Assembly: GCF_020783315.1 (NCBI RefSeq)
Contig: NZ_CP086063.1
Location: forward strand, 1-64,000
Source of the DNA: Ferruginibacter lapsinanis
GTDB taxonomy: Bacteria > Bacteroidota > Bacteroidia > Chitinophagales > Chitinophagaceae
Length of the DNA: 64,000 nt
Direction: 5' to 3'
Shown here: in pieces, positions 53,136-62,600 of the stretch
Layout: each line of letters starts with the position of its first letter
Numbering within the stretch: the first letter of the stretch is position 1
Position numbers and translations under genes: made by a program
Notes under the pieces: generated by a model
Seen by the model: the letters and a program-made list of their open reading frames with translations, nothing else
What the model was told of the DNA's origin: nothing
The model's database searches: none

Positions 53136-53518
53136 GTTTAAAACACCTCCTCTTACATGAACAGTAAAAAAGAGCCGAATTGTTTCGAAATACGACAATT
53201 TATAACTACTTTCGATGTTCGAAGTGCTTAACAGATGCCGGTTTTAGAAACTTTTAGTAAAATAACGTTCCCGGCAACGATTGCATAAAAAATCCAACTA
53301 TATATTCAATTTAAGTATCAACTTAGTTGAATATTTTGCCTCTTGTTTTAACCAAAACTGATTTGCAAAATCTATCGTTGTTCATTCAACAACCAATTAA
53401 TGCCATATGAAGGTTACATCACAAAAAGATGAATACATCTTATTAAAAAAGATTGCTCTACAATCGGACCTTCTTCCGGCTTTATTCAGCTATTCAATTT
53501 ATAAAACAACATCATAAA
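53136..53518 (+). other. long leader region before the first giant surface-protein gene
   Basis: No gene of clear identity lies in these 383 bases. A 36-codon plus-strand frame (53407-53517, starting MKVTSQKDEY) ends 1 nt before the ATG at 53519, the geometry of a coupled leader peptide. Codon use and composition give no further support. No exact TAnnTTTG box was found. Confidence 0.35.
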
Positions 53519-56500
53519 ATGCTGCACAACATGAAAATGCGTTTATTACAGAAAGGAAACAACACTCTTACTCAGAATTTGGGTATATCAAGACTGTTGA
53601 AACCATTGAGCCTGGTATTGATCTTTGCAATATCTGCTATTTGGTCAACGAACACCCAGGCACAAACAGTAACCTACAGTTTTGCCGGTGCTACGCAAAC
53701 AGCTTCACCAATCGGGTATCAACAAACAGGTATTGGTATTTATTATAAAGGTACTTCAGGAGGTACTATTTCTGACGGTTCTGCGTCTTGTTTTGGATAT
53801 ACTCCTTCTAAACCAACCAGTTCCGGGTTGTTTGTTTTCCTACCCAGTATAGGTAATATCTCAAAAATTACTGTGAATGGTACAGGTACCGGTAGTAATA
53901 GAACCTTTACAAAGCTTGAAACAGCTGCAACAATAAACGGCACTTACACACAAGATGCTGGTGCAACCGGAACAGGTACAATCAACGGTACTACTTGTGG
54001 AAGCATTGTGATCGTTCCTTCAGCTAATATCAATAGCGGTACTTATATCAGAATCACTTTCTCTGGAAACTTAAACGTTACTTCAATCGACTTTTTGAAT
54101 AATGCAAGTGCTCCTGTAGTAAGTACAACCTCTGCAACTGCAAACAATTGTACAACTGCTACTCTAAACGGCAGCATTGATAATGATGGTGGATTTTCTC
54201 AGGTAACAAGAGGATTTGTGTATAGCAGCAGCAACAACAATCCTACATTAGCAGATAATGTTGTTACTGACCCAGGTCAGGGAGCAGGCTCTTATTCAGC
54301 TTCATTAAGCTCTCTAACAAGCGCAACTACTTACTATGTTAAAGCGTATGGTACAAATACACTTGGTACAACTTATGGATCAGTTATTTCTTTTACTACA
54401 GCAACTCCAAGTGCACCAATCTTATCTGCAACAACAGCAGCAACAAATGTCACTTCTTTTGGTGCATTAACCGGTGGAACTGTCAGCGCTGACGGTTGTT
54501 CAAATGTTACTGCAAGAGGTGTTGTTTGGAGTACATCTCCAAACCCAACTTTACCATCAGTAAATTCAACAGTTGATGGTAGCGGCACAGGAAGTTTCAA
54601 TAGTCAAATTACAGGTTTGAGTGCATCAACTCAATATTATGTAAGATCATATGCAACAAATACAACTGGTACAGATTATGGTAGTCAAATAACATTTACT
54701 ACCACTGCTCCACAACCTTCTTTGTTCGCTTCACAATCAGGTATTGTTTTTCCTGCTACTGCTATAGGTTCTTCTTCAACATTAACCTATACCCTAACAG
54801 GTTCTACACTTGACGGTAGCCCTATTACTTTGAGTGTGCCGGCAGGATTCACTATTAGCCCATCTACTATTACATATACTGGTAACAGTTTTACGCAAGT
54901 AGTTTCTGTTACTTTTACACCTACAGCGTTCACAACATATAGCGGATCGGTAACTCAAACCGGTGGAGGTGCAGTTGGATTATACAATATTTCCCCAACG
55001 CTATCTGCACAGGGTAAATTGCCTACACCTGCTGTTGCTTCTAATGCAGGAAACGATTTCTGGTTAGGATTCGGATACCAAAAAGATATGAAGAGTTCTA
55101 AGATCTTTATGTCTGTATATGTAGCTGCAGGCGATGCGCCGGCTCATGTAGTTGTAGAAATGCCTGCTAATGCCGCCAATTTTAATGGTGGTGTGCCTTA
55201 TGAAATTGATATCGCAGCTAACCAGGTAGCAACAATCCCTGATTACCTGTTTACTAATCTTACTTATTTAGATTCTACAGGTATTAAAAAGAAAGGACTT
55301 CATGTTTATAGTTCAACAGGAACTCCTATCTCAGCATGGATGCATACCTATTCTTCGGATAATTCTGCCGGAGGTAGTCTTTTATTCCCAACAAATACAT
55401 GGAACAATTCTTACTATGTATTAAGTTCTGGAGGTAAAGTTAATAATGGATATATAGGTAATAGCTACTTCTTTGTAGTAGCGCAGGAGGATAATACAGA
55501 AGTAACAATCATCCCTAGTAATCCAATCATTAAACCTACATCGGCATTTACAGATACACATTCTGCATCAGACATTTTATATGATAAAGACATACCCTTT
55601 ACCGTTACACTTAATAAAGGTGAAGTATTTAATGGTATCGGCTATATAGATGGCTCTACAGATTACACTAAAGCAGGATTAGGCGCATTGGACTTAACAG
55701 GTACTAAAGTATCTACTACCTGCGATAAAAAAATCGCTGTATTTGGTGGTGATGGCAGATTAGGTTTAACAGATGTTCCGGGTTGTTCTCCAAACAAGCC
55801 TACATCCGATCACCTTGTACAACAAATGTTACCAAAAGTGGCATGGGGCACTAAATACCTTACTACTCCTACCAAAACAATGGAATACAACATGTTTAAA
55901 ATTGTAGTACAAGATCCTACTACTGTTGTAAAAGTTAATAATAATGTTTTACCAGCTTCTAGCCTTATCAATAATTTGTATTATTCTATTGCCAACGATA
56001 GTTTGAATTTAATAGAATCTGATAAACCAGTGAGTGTAGCTCAATACATATTAGATAACGCATGTTCTTATTTAAGTGTTAATGGCAATAATGTAATGGA
56101 CGCAGATCCTGAAATGATTACCATTAGTCCTGTTCAACAAGGCATTAGTAAAGTAACTGTATATTCTGCAGGCTTTAAATCTAATGCTGGAGGTAATTCT
56201 GGTGGAACGAGTTTTATAAATGTAATTCTTAAAAAAGAAGGATTGTCTTCTTTCACAATTGATGGCTTAAGCGGATCGAATTTAGTTGATACAGGTGTGG
56301 CAAGTAATAATAATGCTTATTTAAATGATGTTGCAGATCCAACTGTAACAGTAGCAAATAGTACGGTATTAGCTGCTTTTCAACCACATCCTTTAGATGC
56401 TAATTATGTGTGGGCAAGATTTAAAGTGACCAGCGATCAGCCACATACTATTTCTTCAAGTGAAGTATTTACAGCTATTGCTTATGGTACAAGAGGTGAT

Positions 56501-58483
56501 AAAGCGGGTGAAAGTTACGGGTATAATGCAGGTACTGCTTTACAAGATCTAACAACACCATTGATCCTGAATAATCCTTACGGAGATTCGTTAAACTCAT
56601 TGAATTCATCTAAACCATTGACCACATGTAAAGGAACTGAAGTTACATTATCAGCTACTCTTCCTTTTGAAAATGTACAAGGCCACAGTATTACTTTCAG
56701 TTATGGTAATAATCCTAATGTTAGCCCTAATGCTGATGATGTAATTACTAACCCTGTACTTGATCATAGTTTTGAATACCCTGTAGGTTCAGGAAACAGA
56801 TTCTATGTTTACAAATTAGCGCAAAAACATATTTTTAATGCAAATGGCGACTACCGCATTAATGTAACTTATTTCAACCCTACCCCATCTGAAGGATGTG
56901 GCCAGGAAGGTAGCAGCAAAACAATCTCTTACACAATAAAAGTATCTGATGGTATCATTCCAGCTTATACAATTGATTATAATACTTGTATCAGCAATAC
57001 TGTTACTATCAACTCACAAGCTACAAGCGGTGTAGGATTTGATATTGTAAAATGGAACTGGAGTTATGACAATGGTAGCAAACCATTACCAGGCGGTCAG
57101 GACATCGTTCAAAATCCAACATTTGCTAACCCTGTAAATAACACTGCCAACAATGTAAAAATGATCGCAATCAATAGCATCGGTTGTTTCGGTGAATTGC
57201 AAAAAGCATTACCAGTTCAATCTAAACCGGTAATCATATTTAATCCTTTGCCTACAGGTTTGTGTAACACACCTACTGCTGCATTTGAATTAACTTCATA
57301 TGCAACTCCAGAAAATGGCATTTTCTCTGGTAACGGCGTTGAATTAAGATCAGGTAAATACTGGTTTAACCCTGCTGCTTCTAGCGTTTCAACAACAACA
57401 CCAAATGTGATCACTTACAACTTTACAGGTGGTAACAGTTGTGCAGCAGATCCTAAAACACAAAATATCAGTGTGGGTCAATCAGTAGTGCTTACACTTG
57501 CTGCTGTAAATCCTCTTTGTATCAATGCAAATGCTGTTACGTTAGTAACTAACAATATTGCAGGTGGCGTAGTTAGCGGACCAGGTGTTTCACTTGTAGA
57601 TGGTGTATATAAATTCAATCCTACCACAGCAGGTGTTGGTTTACATCACATCACTTACACAAAACCTGAAGATAATTGCTCTACTCCTGCTGCAATTGAT
57701 ATACAAGTTGTTGGATTGCCTGTAGTAAGCTTTAGCACAGAGTTTGCTCCATTATGTAGCAATGCTCAATCAATCACATTGAATCAGGCTACACCAACAG
57801 GAGGCGTGTATAGCGGAACAGGTGTTACTTCTACAGAAGGTGTGTACAAATTCAATCCTGCAGCAGCTAATGTTACATCAAACAATGTAATTACTTACAC
57901 AGTTACAAATTCTACGGGTTGTGTAAACAGTGCTACCAATTCAATTAGTGTAGTTCCTGTTCCTGTGGTAAGTGCAGGAGAGGACTTAACAGTTATACAA
58001 AATGAATCCATCACCATCACAGGTACAAGTAACTCTGAAGCTACTTTTGCATGGACTCCAACTACAGGATTAACTGGTTCTACTTCATCATTGATCACTC
58101 AGGCACAGATCAGCGAATTAGGCGATTATACTTACAGATTAACAGCAACATCAGGCAATTGCCAGGCATTTGATGAAATGGTATTGTCAGTAGTTTCTCC
58201 TGCAGATTGCCTTGATCCAATGAAAGCGTTTACACCTAACGGTGATGGCAAGAATGAAAAATGGATTGCATATAGAGATCAGGGATGTTATACAAGAGTT
58301 CAGGTGGATGTATACAACCGTTGGGGTGGCTTAGTATATCATTCTGATAGTTACACCAATAACTGGACAGGTGAGTTTAAAGGAAAAGCTGTTCCGGATG
58401 CAACTTACTACTATGTAATTAAAGCAACCGATAGCAGAGGACATACGAAAACAAAAACAGGTAACGTAACTATCATCAGATAA
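53519..58483 (+). CDS. giant surface protein with IgGFc-binding-type domain and T9SS type B C-terminal domain
   Basis: The 1654-residue product has a long-n-region signal peptide (hydrophobic PLSLVLIFAISAIW, cleavage after TQAQ). A first beta domain is followed by two fibronectin-like modules (TSATTYYVKAYGTNTLGTTYG and STQYYVRSYATNTTGTDYG). An IgGFc-binding-type domain (about 505-1000) carries NDFWLGFGYQ, SLLFPTNTWNNSYYV and HLVQQMLPKVAWGTKYLT. Ig/PKD-like repeats follow (GVYKFNPAA-type units). The last 95 residues are a gliding-motility/CHU_C type B sorting domain: KAFTPNGDGKNEKW, VDVYNRWGGLVYHS and DATYYYVIKATD. ATGs at 53519 and 53531 are both possible; a TTG at 53453 is less likely. It is secreted by the T9SS, and adhesion is inferred. 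Confidence 0.88.
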   Translation: MLHNMKMRLLQKGNNTLTQNLGISRLLKPLSLVLIFAISAIWSTNTQAQTVTYSFAGATQTASPIGYQQTGIGIYYKGTSGGTISDGSASCFGYTPSKPTSSGLFVFLPSIGNISKITVNGTGTGSNRTFTKLETAATINGTYTQDAGATGTGTINGTTCGSIVIVPSANINSGTYIRITFSGNLNVTSIDFLNNASAPVVSTTSATANNCTTATLNGSIDNDGGFSQVTRGFVYSSSNNNPTLADNVVTDPGQGAGSYSASLSSLTSATTYYVKAYGTNTLGTTYGSVISFTTATPSAPILSATTAATNVTSFGALTGGTVSADGCSNVTARGVVWSTSPNPTLPSVNSTVDGSGTGSFNSQITGLSASTQYYVRSYATNTTGTDYGSQITFTTTAPQPSLFASQSGIVFPATAIGSSSTLTYTLTGSTLDGSPITLSVPAGFTISPSTITYTGNSFTQVVSVTFTPTAFTTYSGSVTQTGGGAVGLYNISPTLSAQGKLPTPAVASNAGNDFWLGFGYQKDMKSSKIFMSVYVAAGDAPAHVVVEMPANAANFNGGVPYEIDIAANQVATIPDYLFTNLTYLDSTGIKKKGLHVYSSTGTPISAWMHTYSSDNSAGGSLLFPTNTWNNSYYVLSSGGKVNNGYIGNSYFFVVAQEDNTEVTIIPSNPIIKPTSAFTDTHSASDILYDKDIPFTVTLNKGEVFNGIGYIDGSTDYTKAGLGALDLTGTKVSTTCDKKIAVFGGDGRLGLTDVPGCSPNKPTSDHLVQQMLPKVAWGTKYLTTPTKTMEYNMFKIVVQDPTTVVKVNNNVLPASSLINNLYYSIANDSLNLIESDKPVSVAQYILDNACSYLSVNGNNVMDADPEMITISPVQQGISKVTVYSAGFKSNAGGNSGGTSFINVILKKEGLSSFTIDGLSGSNLVDTGVASNNNAYLNDVADPTVTVANSTVLAAFQPHPLDANYVWARFKVTSDQPHTISSSEVFTAIAYGTRGDKAGESYGYNAGTALQDLTTPLILNNPYGDSLNSLNSSKPLTTCKGTEVTLSATLPFENVQGHSITFSYGNNPNVSPNADDVITNPVLDHSFEYPVGSGNRFYVYKLAQKHIFNANGDYRINVTYFNPTPSEGCGQEGSSKTISYTIKVSDGIIPAYTIDYNTCISNTVTINSQATSGVGFDIVKWNWSYDNGSKPLPGGQDIVQNPTFANPVNNTANNVKMIAINSIGCFGELQKALPVQSKPVIIFNPLPTGLCNTPTAAFELTSYATPENGIFSGNGVELRSGKYWFNPAASSVSTTTPNVITYNFTGGNSCAADPKTQNISVGQSVVLTLAAVNPLCINANAVTLVTNNIAGGVVSGPGVSLVDGVYKFNPTTAGVGLHHITYTKPEDNCSTPAAIDIQVVGLPVVSFSTEFAPLCSNAQSITLNQATPTGGVYSGTGVTSTEGVYKFNPAAANVTSNNVITYTVTNSTGCVNSATNSISVVPVPVVSAGEDLTVIQNESITITGTSNSEATFAWTPTTGLTGSTSSLITQAQISELGDYTYRLTATSGNCQAFDEMVLSVVSPADCLDPMKAFTPNGDGKNEKWIAYRDQGCYTRVQVDVYNRWGGLVYHSDSYTNNWTGEFKGKAVPDATYYYVIKATDSRGHTKTKTGNVTIIR

Positions 58484-58511
58484 ACGAATCAGTCTAACAG
58501 TTAATAAAATC

Positions 58512-59435
58512 ATGACCAATAAAAAAATAAATAATATGCAAATCAAATCAATAGTTGCTGTGCTGCTTTTGAGTGTTTGTTTTACCAACACAAATGCACA
58601 ACAGATATTCAGAATAAGCCAATACAATCAGCACAACTTTTTGTATAACCCTGCCGCTGCAGGTGCTAGTGATGCTCCCTCAGTAGGGGCATCATATAGA
58701 AAAATGTGGAGCGGTATTGATGGCGGACCTCAAACTACCATACTTTTCGGAGACAAATATTTTGCTAAGAAAAAAGTAGGTGTAGCTGTAGTATTGTATG
58801 ATGATAAAACCGGACCAACCAGCCGTACCGGTGGTCAGGCAAATTTGTCTTACAGTATCAATCTTGAAAATGGAAGACGCTTAATGTTTGGATTAGGCGG
58901 ACAGGTGTTGCAATACAAGATCAATAAAGCTGAATTAGCTAATTCAGACTATTTTGATGAAACAGATCCATTGTTATCTGCTCCGGGCACTGTAACAAAA
59001 GGTGATGCATCTGCCGGGGTTTATTTAAAGACACCTACTTTCAATTTTGGTTTTTCTGTACAACAAATCGTTCAATCTAAACTGGATTTCATAAAAGGAA
59101 CTACCACCACTCAAGGTAGAAACTACAGACATTATAACTTCACTGCAGATTATTATGCAAGAACAGACGAAGACAATGTGCTTATTCCTAATGTATTGGT
59201 TAGATACCTGCCTAACTCTCCTGTTGATGTTGAAGGTGGTGTTAGATTAGAACATAAAGACCTGATCTGGGTTGGATTTAACTACCATTACAAACAAAGT
59301 TTTGCAGCTTTTGCAGGAGTTAAAATAAATCATAAACTAGCTATTGGTTATGCCTATGATGTATACAACACTCCATTGAGTATTTTCGATGATGGTGGCG
59401 ATGCTCATGAAATTTCATTAAGGTATTTCTTTTAA
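58512..59435 (+). CDS. PorP/SprF family T9SS-associated outer membrane protein
   Basis: This 307-residue beta-barrel protein follows the surface-protein gene by 28 nt. The signal peptide region reads MQIKSIVAVLLLSVCFTNTN, preceded by eight extra residues if the first ATG (58512) is used; 58536 is the alternative start. The PorP/SprF signature is FRISQYNQHNFLYNPAAAGASD, then VGASYRKMWSGIDGGPQTTILFGD. The C-terminus (HKLAIGYAYDVYNTPLSIFDDGGDAHEISLRYFF) is typical, with a terminal Phe. Family members pair with type B cargo encoded upstream, as SprF does with SprB, to secrete or anchor it. The adjacency supports that role. A perfect palindromic terminator follows. Confidence 0.92.
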   Translation: MTNKKINNMQIKSIVAVLLLSVCFTNTNAQQIFRISQYNQHNFLYNPAAAGASDAPSVGASYRKMWSGIDGGPQTTILFGDKYFAKKKVGVAVVLYDDKTGPTSRTGGQANLSYSINLENGRRLMFGLGGQVLQYKINKAELANSDYFDETDPLLSAPGTVTKGDASAGVYLKTPTFNFGFSVQQIVQSKLDFIKGTTTTQGRNYRHYNFTADYYARTDEDNVLIPNVLVRYLPNSPVDVEGGVRLEHKDLIWVGFNYHYKQSFAAFAGVKINHKLAIGYAYDVYNTPLSIFDDGGDAHEISLRYFF

Positions 59436-59455
59436 TATCTTTTATATCTATTTTA

Positions 59456-59491
59456 CAAAGGGCTTATTCTTTTAAAAGAATAAGCCCTTTG
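59456..59491 (+). terminator. perfect 36-bp palindromic terminator
   Basis: CAAAGGGCTTATTCTTTT is followed at once by its exact complement, an 18-bp-per-arm palindrome centred at 59473/59474. It lies 21 nt after the PorP/SprF stop. The T-run is short, so it may act as a 3' stability element too. Confidence 0.8.
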
Positions 59492-59693
59492 TAATTTCGC
59501 TATCTTCCCTGCTTATACTGTGAACAAATAAGGTGGGTAGATAGCATTTTTTTTAAATATTTTGTGGCACGATTGGTGCTTTAAAAATGATATTTTTCGA
59601 TCAGTTAATCAGCAGTGAACTAAATATTAATTTAATACAGGCAGCGTTTTGCAAAATAAGACAACTCTTCTGTTTGTTATAAACACCCACTTT

Positions 59694-62600
59694 ATGAATA
59701 AGAAAATCTTACTGATTTTTTCCCTTTTATTTAGTCTTAATTCTTTTGCACAGGAACTAACCAACTATGGTACAGATTTCTGGACCGGTTATGGTTTTAA
59801 TACCAGAATGAAAGACATCACCAGTACTAGCAGAAGTTATATGTCTATTTTTCTTACTGCAAAAAAAACAACCAAGGCAAGAGTAAGTTTACAATTCCCT
59901 GCTCCTACTTTTGGGTTTCCTGCTCCGTGTAATTGTAAAGAAGTAACCATAACCGGTGGTTCCGTGGTGGAAGTAAATAATTTTCCTGTAGGAGATTTAA
60001 GTGATGAATATAATGAGGCGTTACTACCCGATAGTAGATTATATTTTACAGGCATTACAAATAGGGCAATACATATTGAAAGTTTAAGTAGTGAACCAAT
60101 AGCTGCCTATCAATACAGCTACGGCACAGACGTGGGTGGAGCTACAATGATATTTCCTACCAACACATGGGGATCTACTTACAATGTGTCTACTGTAGGA
60201 GGATTAACCAATGCAGGATTACCTAATTCTTTCTTTTTTGTCATTGCAAAAGACGATAATACTATTGTTGATATTACAGTAAAATCCGGTCCTGGTGGAG
60301 GTATTATCGATTCATCCAATAAAACCATATTTAATGGTAATCCTACTCCCGCAGCAAATATTTTACGGCCTAATAATACTACTTTCTCCGTCACCTTAAA
60401 TAAGGGGCAAGTATACAATGCAATGGGAGTTTTAACCAAGGTTGGTTCATTATTGAATGGAATAGACCTTTCAGGTACTACAGTGAAGGCAAGAGATTGC
60501 GATAAAAAAATCACCGTGTTTGCAGGAAACGGAAGAGTCGCTTTAGCCGCAGACCCAGCCTGCACGGCCGCCGCATCTTCTGATAATTTAATACAGCAAA
60601 TGTTTCCCAAAACAGCATGGGGGACAAAATATTTAACCAGCCCGGCAACTGCAACGGCTAAGTATAATATTTTCAGAATAAATGTTTCTGACCCCTCAAC
60701 GCAAGTCTGGTTAAACAATCCGGCACATACTACTCCCATGACAGGTTTAACAAATGGTTATTATGAATACAGAACCGATCAGCCTATTATGATTGAAAGT
60801 GATAAGCCTGTAATGGTTACTCAATTTATGCCTAGTACAATTGGCGGAGGATGCAATGAACATGGCAATATTGCTCCTTCAGAATCAGAAATGATCATCA
60901 TTAGTCCTATACAACAGGCACTAAACAATATTGCTGTTTTCTCTCCAAGAAAAAACAGATTCGCAACTAATGCTACCAACTATCATTTCATTAATGTAAT
61001 TATCAAAAAAGAAGGGGTAGCGACTTTTAAATTTGACGGACTATCTACTTATGGCGGAAATCCAATCACCAACCTATTCAAACCGCATCCACAAGATGCA
61101 AATTATTATTATGCTCAGTTTACTAATGTAGCGGTTGGTACCATAGGGCTAACACATACATTGGAGTCTTCTGAAGGATTTAATGCCATCGTATATGGGG
61201 TAACTCAAGGCGAAAGCTATGGTTACAATGCAGGTACAGCTATAAAGGATCTGTCTGCGATTATAACCACCAATAATCCCGAAGGTAAGGTTGAAGGATC
61301 TCCAAAAACGTGTAAAGGAAACAGTGCTGAATTTGAAGTGGCCATCCCATATAATCAGTCATTGGTTACAGGTATTACCTGGGAATCAAAAAGCCCCAAC
61401 GTTACCCCGAATGGAGTGTTGATAGGTAGTATTGTACCTGTAAGAACTTATACTTTAAATGACCAGACATATACTGTCTATAAATCACCAGTAAAATATT
61501 TGTTTTCAAAAGTTGCTACCGATTCAATTTTTGTAAAAATCACCGGCACTTTTTCAAATGAATGTGGGGTAGGCTTTTTACCTGTTACACTCCCCGTAGA
61601 AGTGAATGAAGATACCGTAGCCTTTAGTTTCAGTAATCAAAGTTGCGGAGACAAAAAAATTACATTTACTAATTTATCAACTCCTGCATTTGGTAGTACA
61701 TTCACAAAATGGACATGGGATTTTGGTGATGGCACTCCTGTATTTGATGGACAAACTCCTCCCCTGCATGATTACCCTGCATTAAATCCTTACACAGTAA
61801 AATTAAAAACAGTTAATACTTACGGTTGCGCCACCACGAAGGACAGCATCATTGATTTTAGTGCAGGCGTTAAAGCTAAATTTATTGTATCTCCAAAAGA
61901 TACATTTTGTACAGGCGGCGCCATAACTGTTGATCCTGCTACCAGTACCAGTAGTGGTGCAGCAGGTGCTATCACCAAGTGGATATGGAATATGGGTGAA
62001 GGTGGCGAATACACACTTACAACTCCTGCTATTCAATCGCATACTTACAATACTGCAGGAAAATTTGCAGTAACACTTCAGGTAGAAACTGCAAATGGTT
62101 GTAAGAGCACATTGTTTACTGATACTATGGTTGTTGAAGCCACTCCTGTACCGGCTTTCCAAAAAGGTTTGATCACTTGCCTGAAAGATAGTCTTCAGTT
62201 CACCGATAAAAGCACCATTACTATCGGAAGTATCAATAGTTGGGATTGGGATTTTGGCGATACTAAAAAAAGTACCCTGCAAAACCCTAAGCATGCCTGG
62301 GCCGCTCCCGGCAAATACGAAGTCACTCTCAGTGTAAAATCTGCAGGAGGTTGTCCTTCTACCGTTGTATTCAAGGATAGCGTAACAGTATTGGCATTAC
62401 CAATCAATCTCTTCGATAAAAACGTGGATTGTACCAAAAAAGAAGTAACCTTTACTGATAAGTCAACCACTACTGCAGGTACTATTGTAAAACGACACTG
62501 GGATTTTGGTGATGGACAACGGGATGATAATAATCTGGTATCGCCACTACACCCATATTCCGGAACAGGACCATACACTGCTACCCTTTGGGTAGAAACA

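Noticed and set aside
60179-60739. 186-codon minus-strand open frame within the PKD/IgGFc protein gene
   Set aside because: It is antisense to a long, clearly coding frame with recognisable domains; such shadows are common in Gly/Thr/Ala-rich repeat genes.
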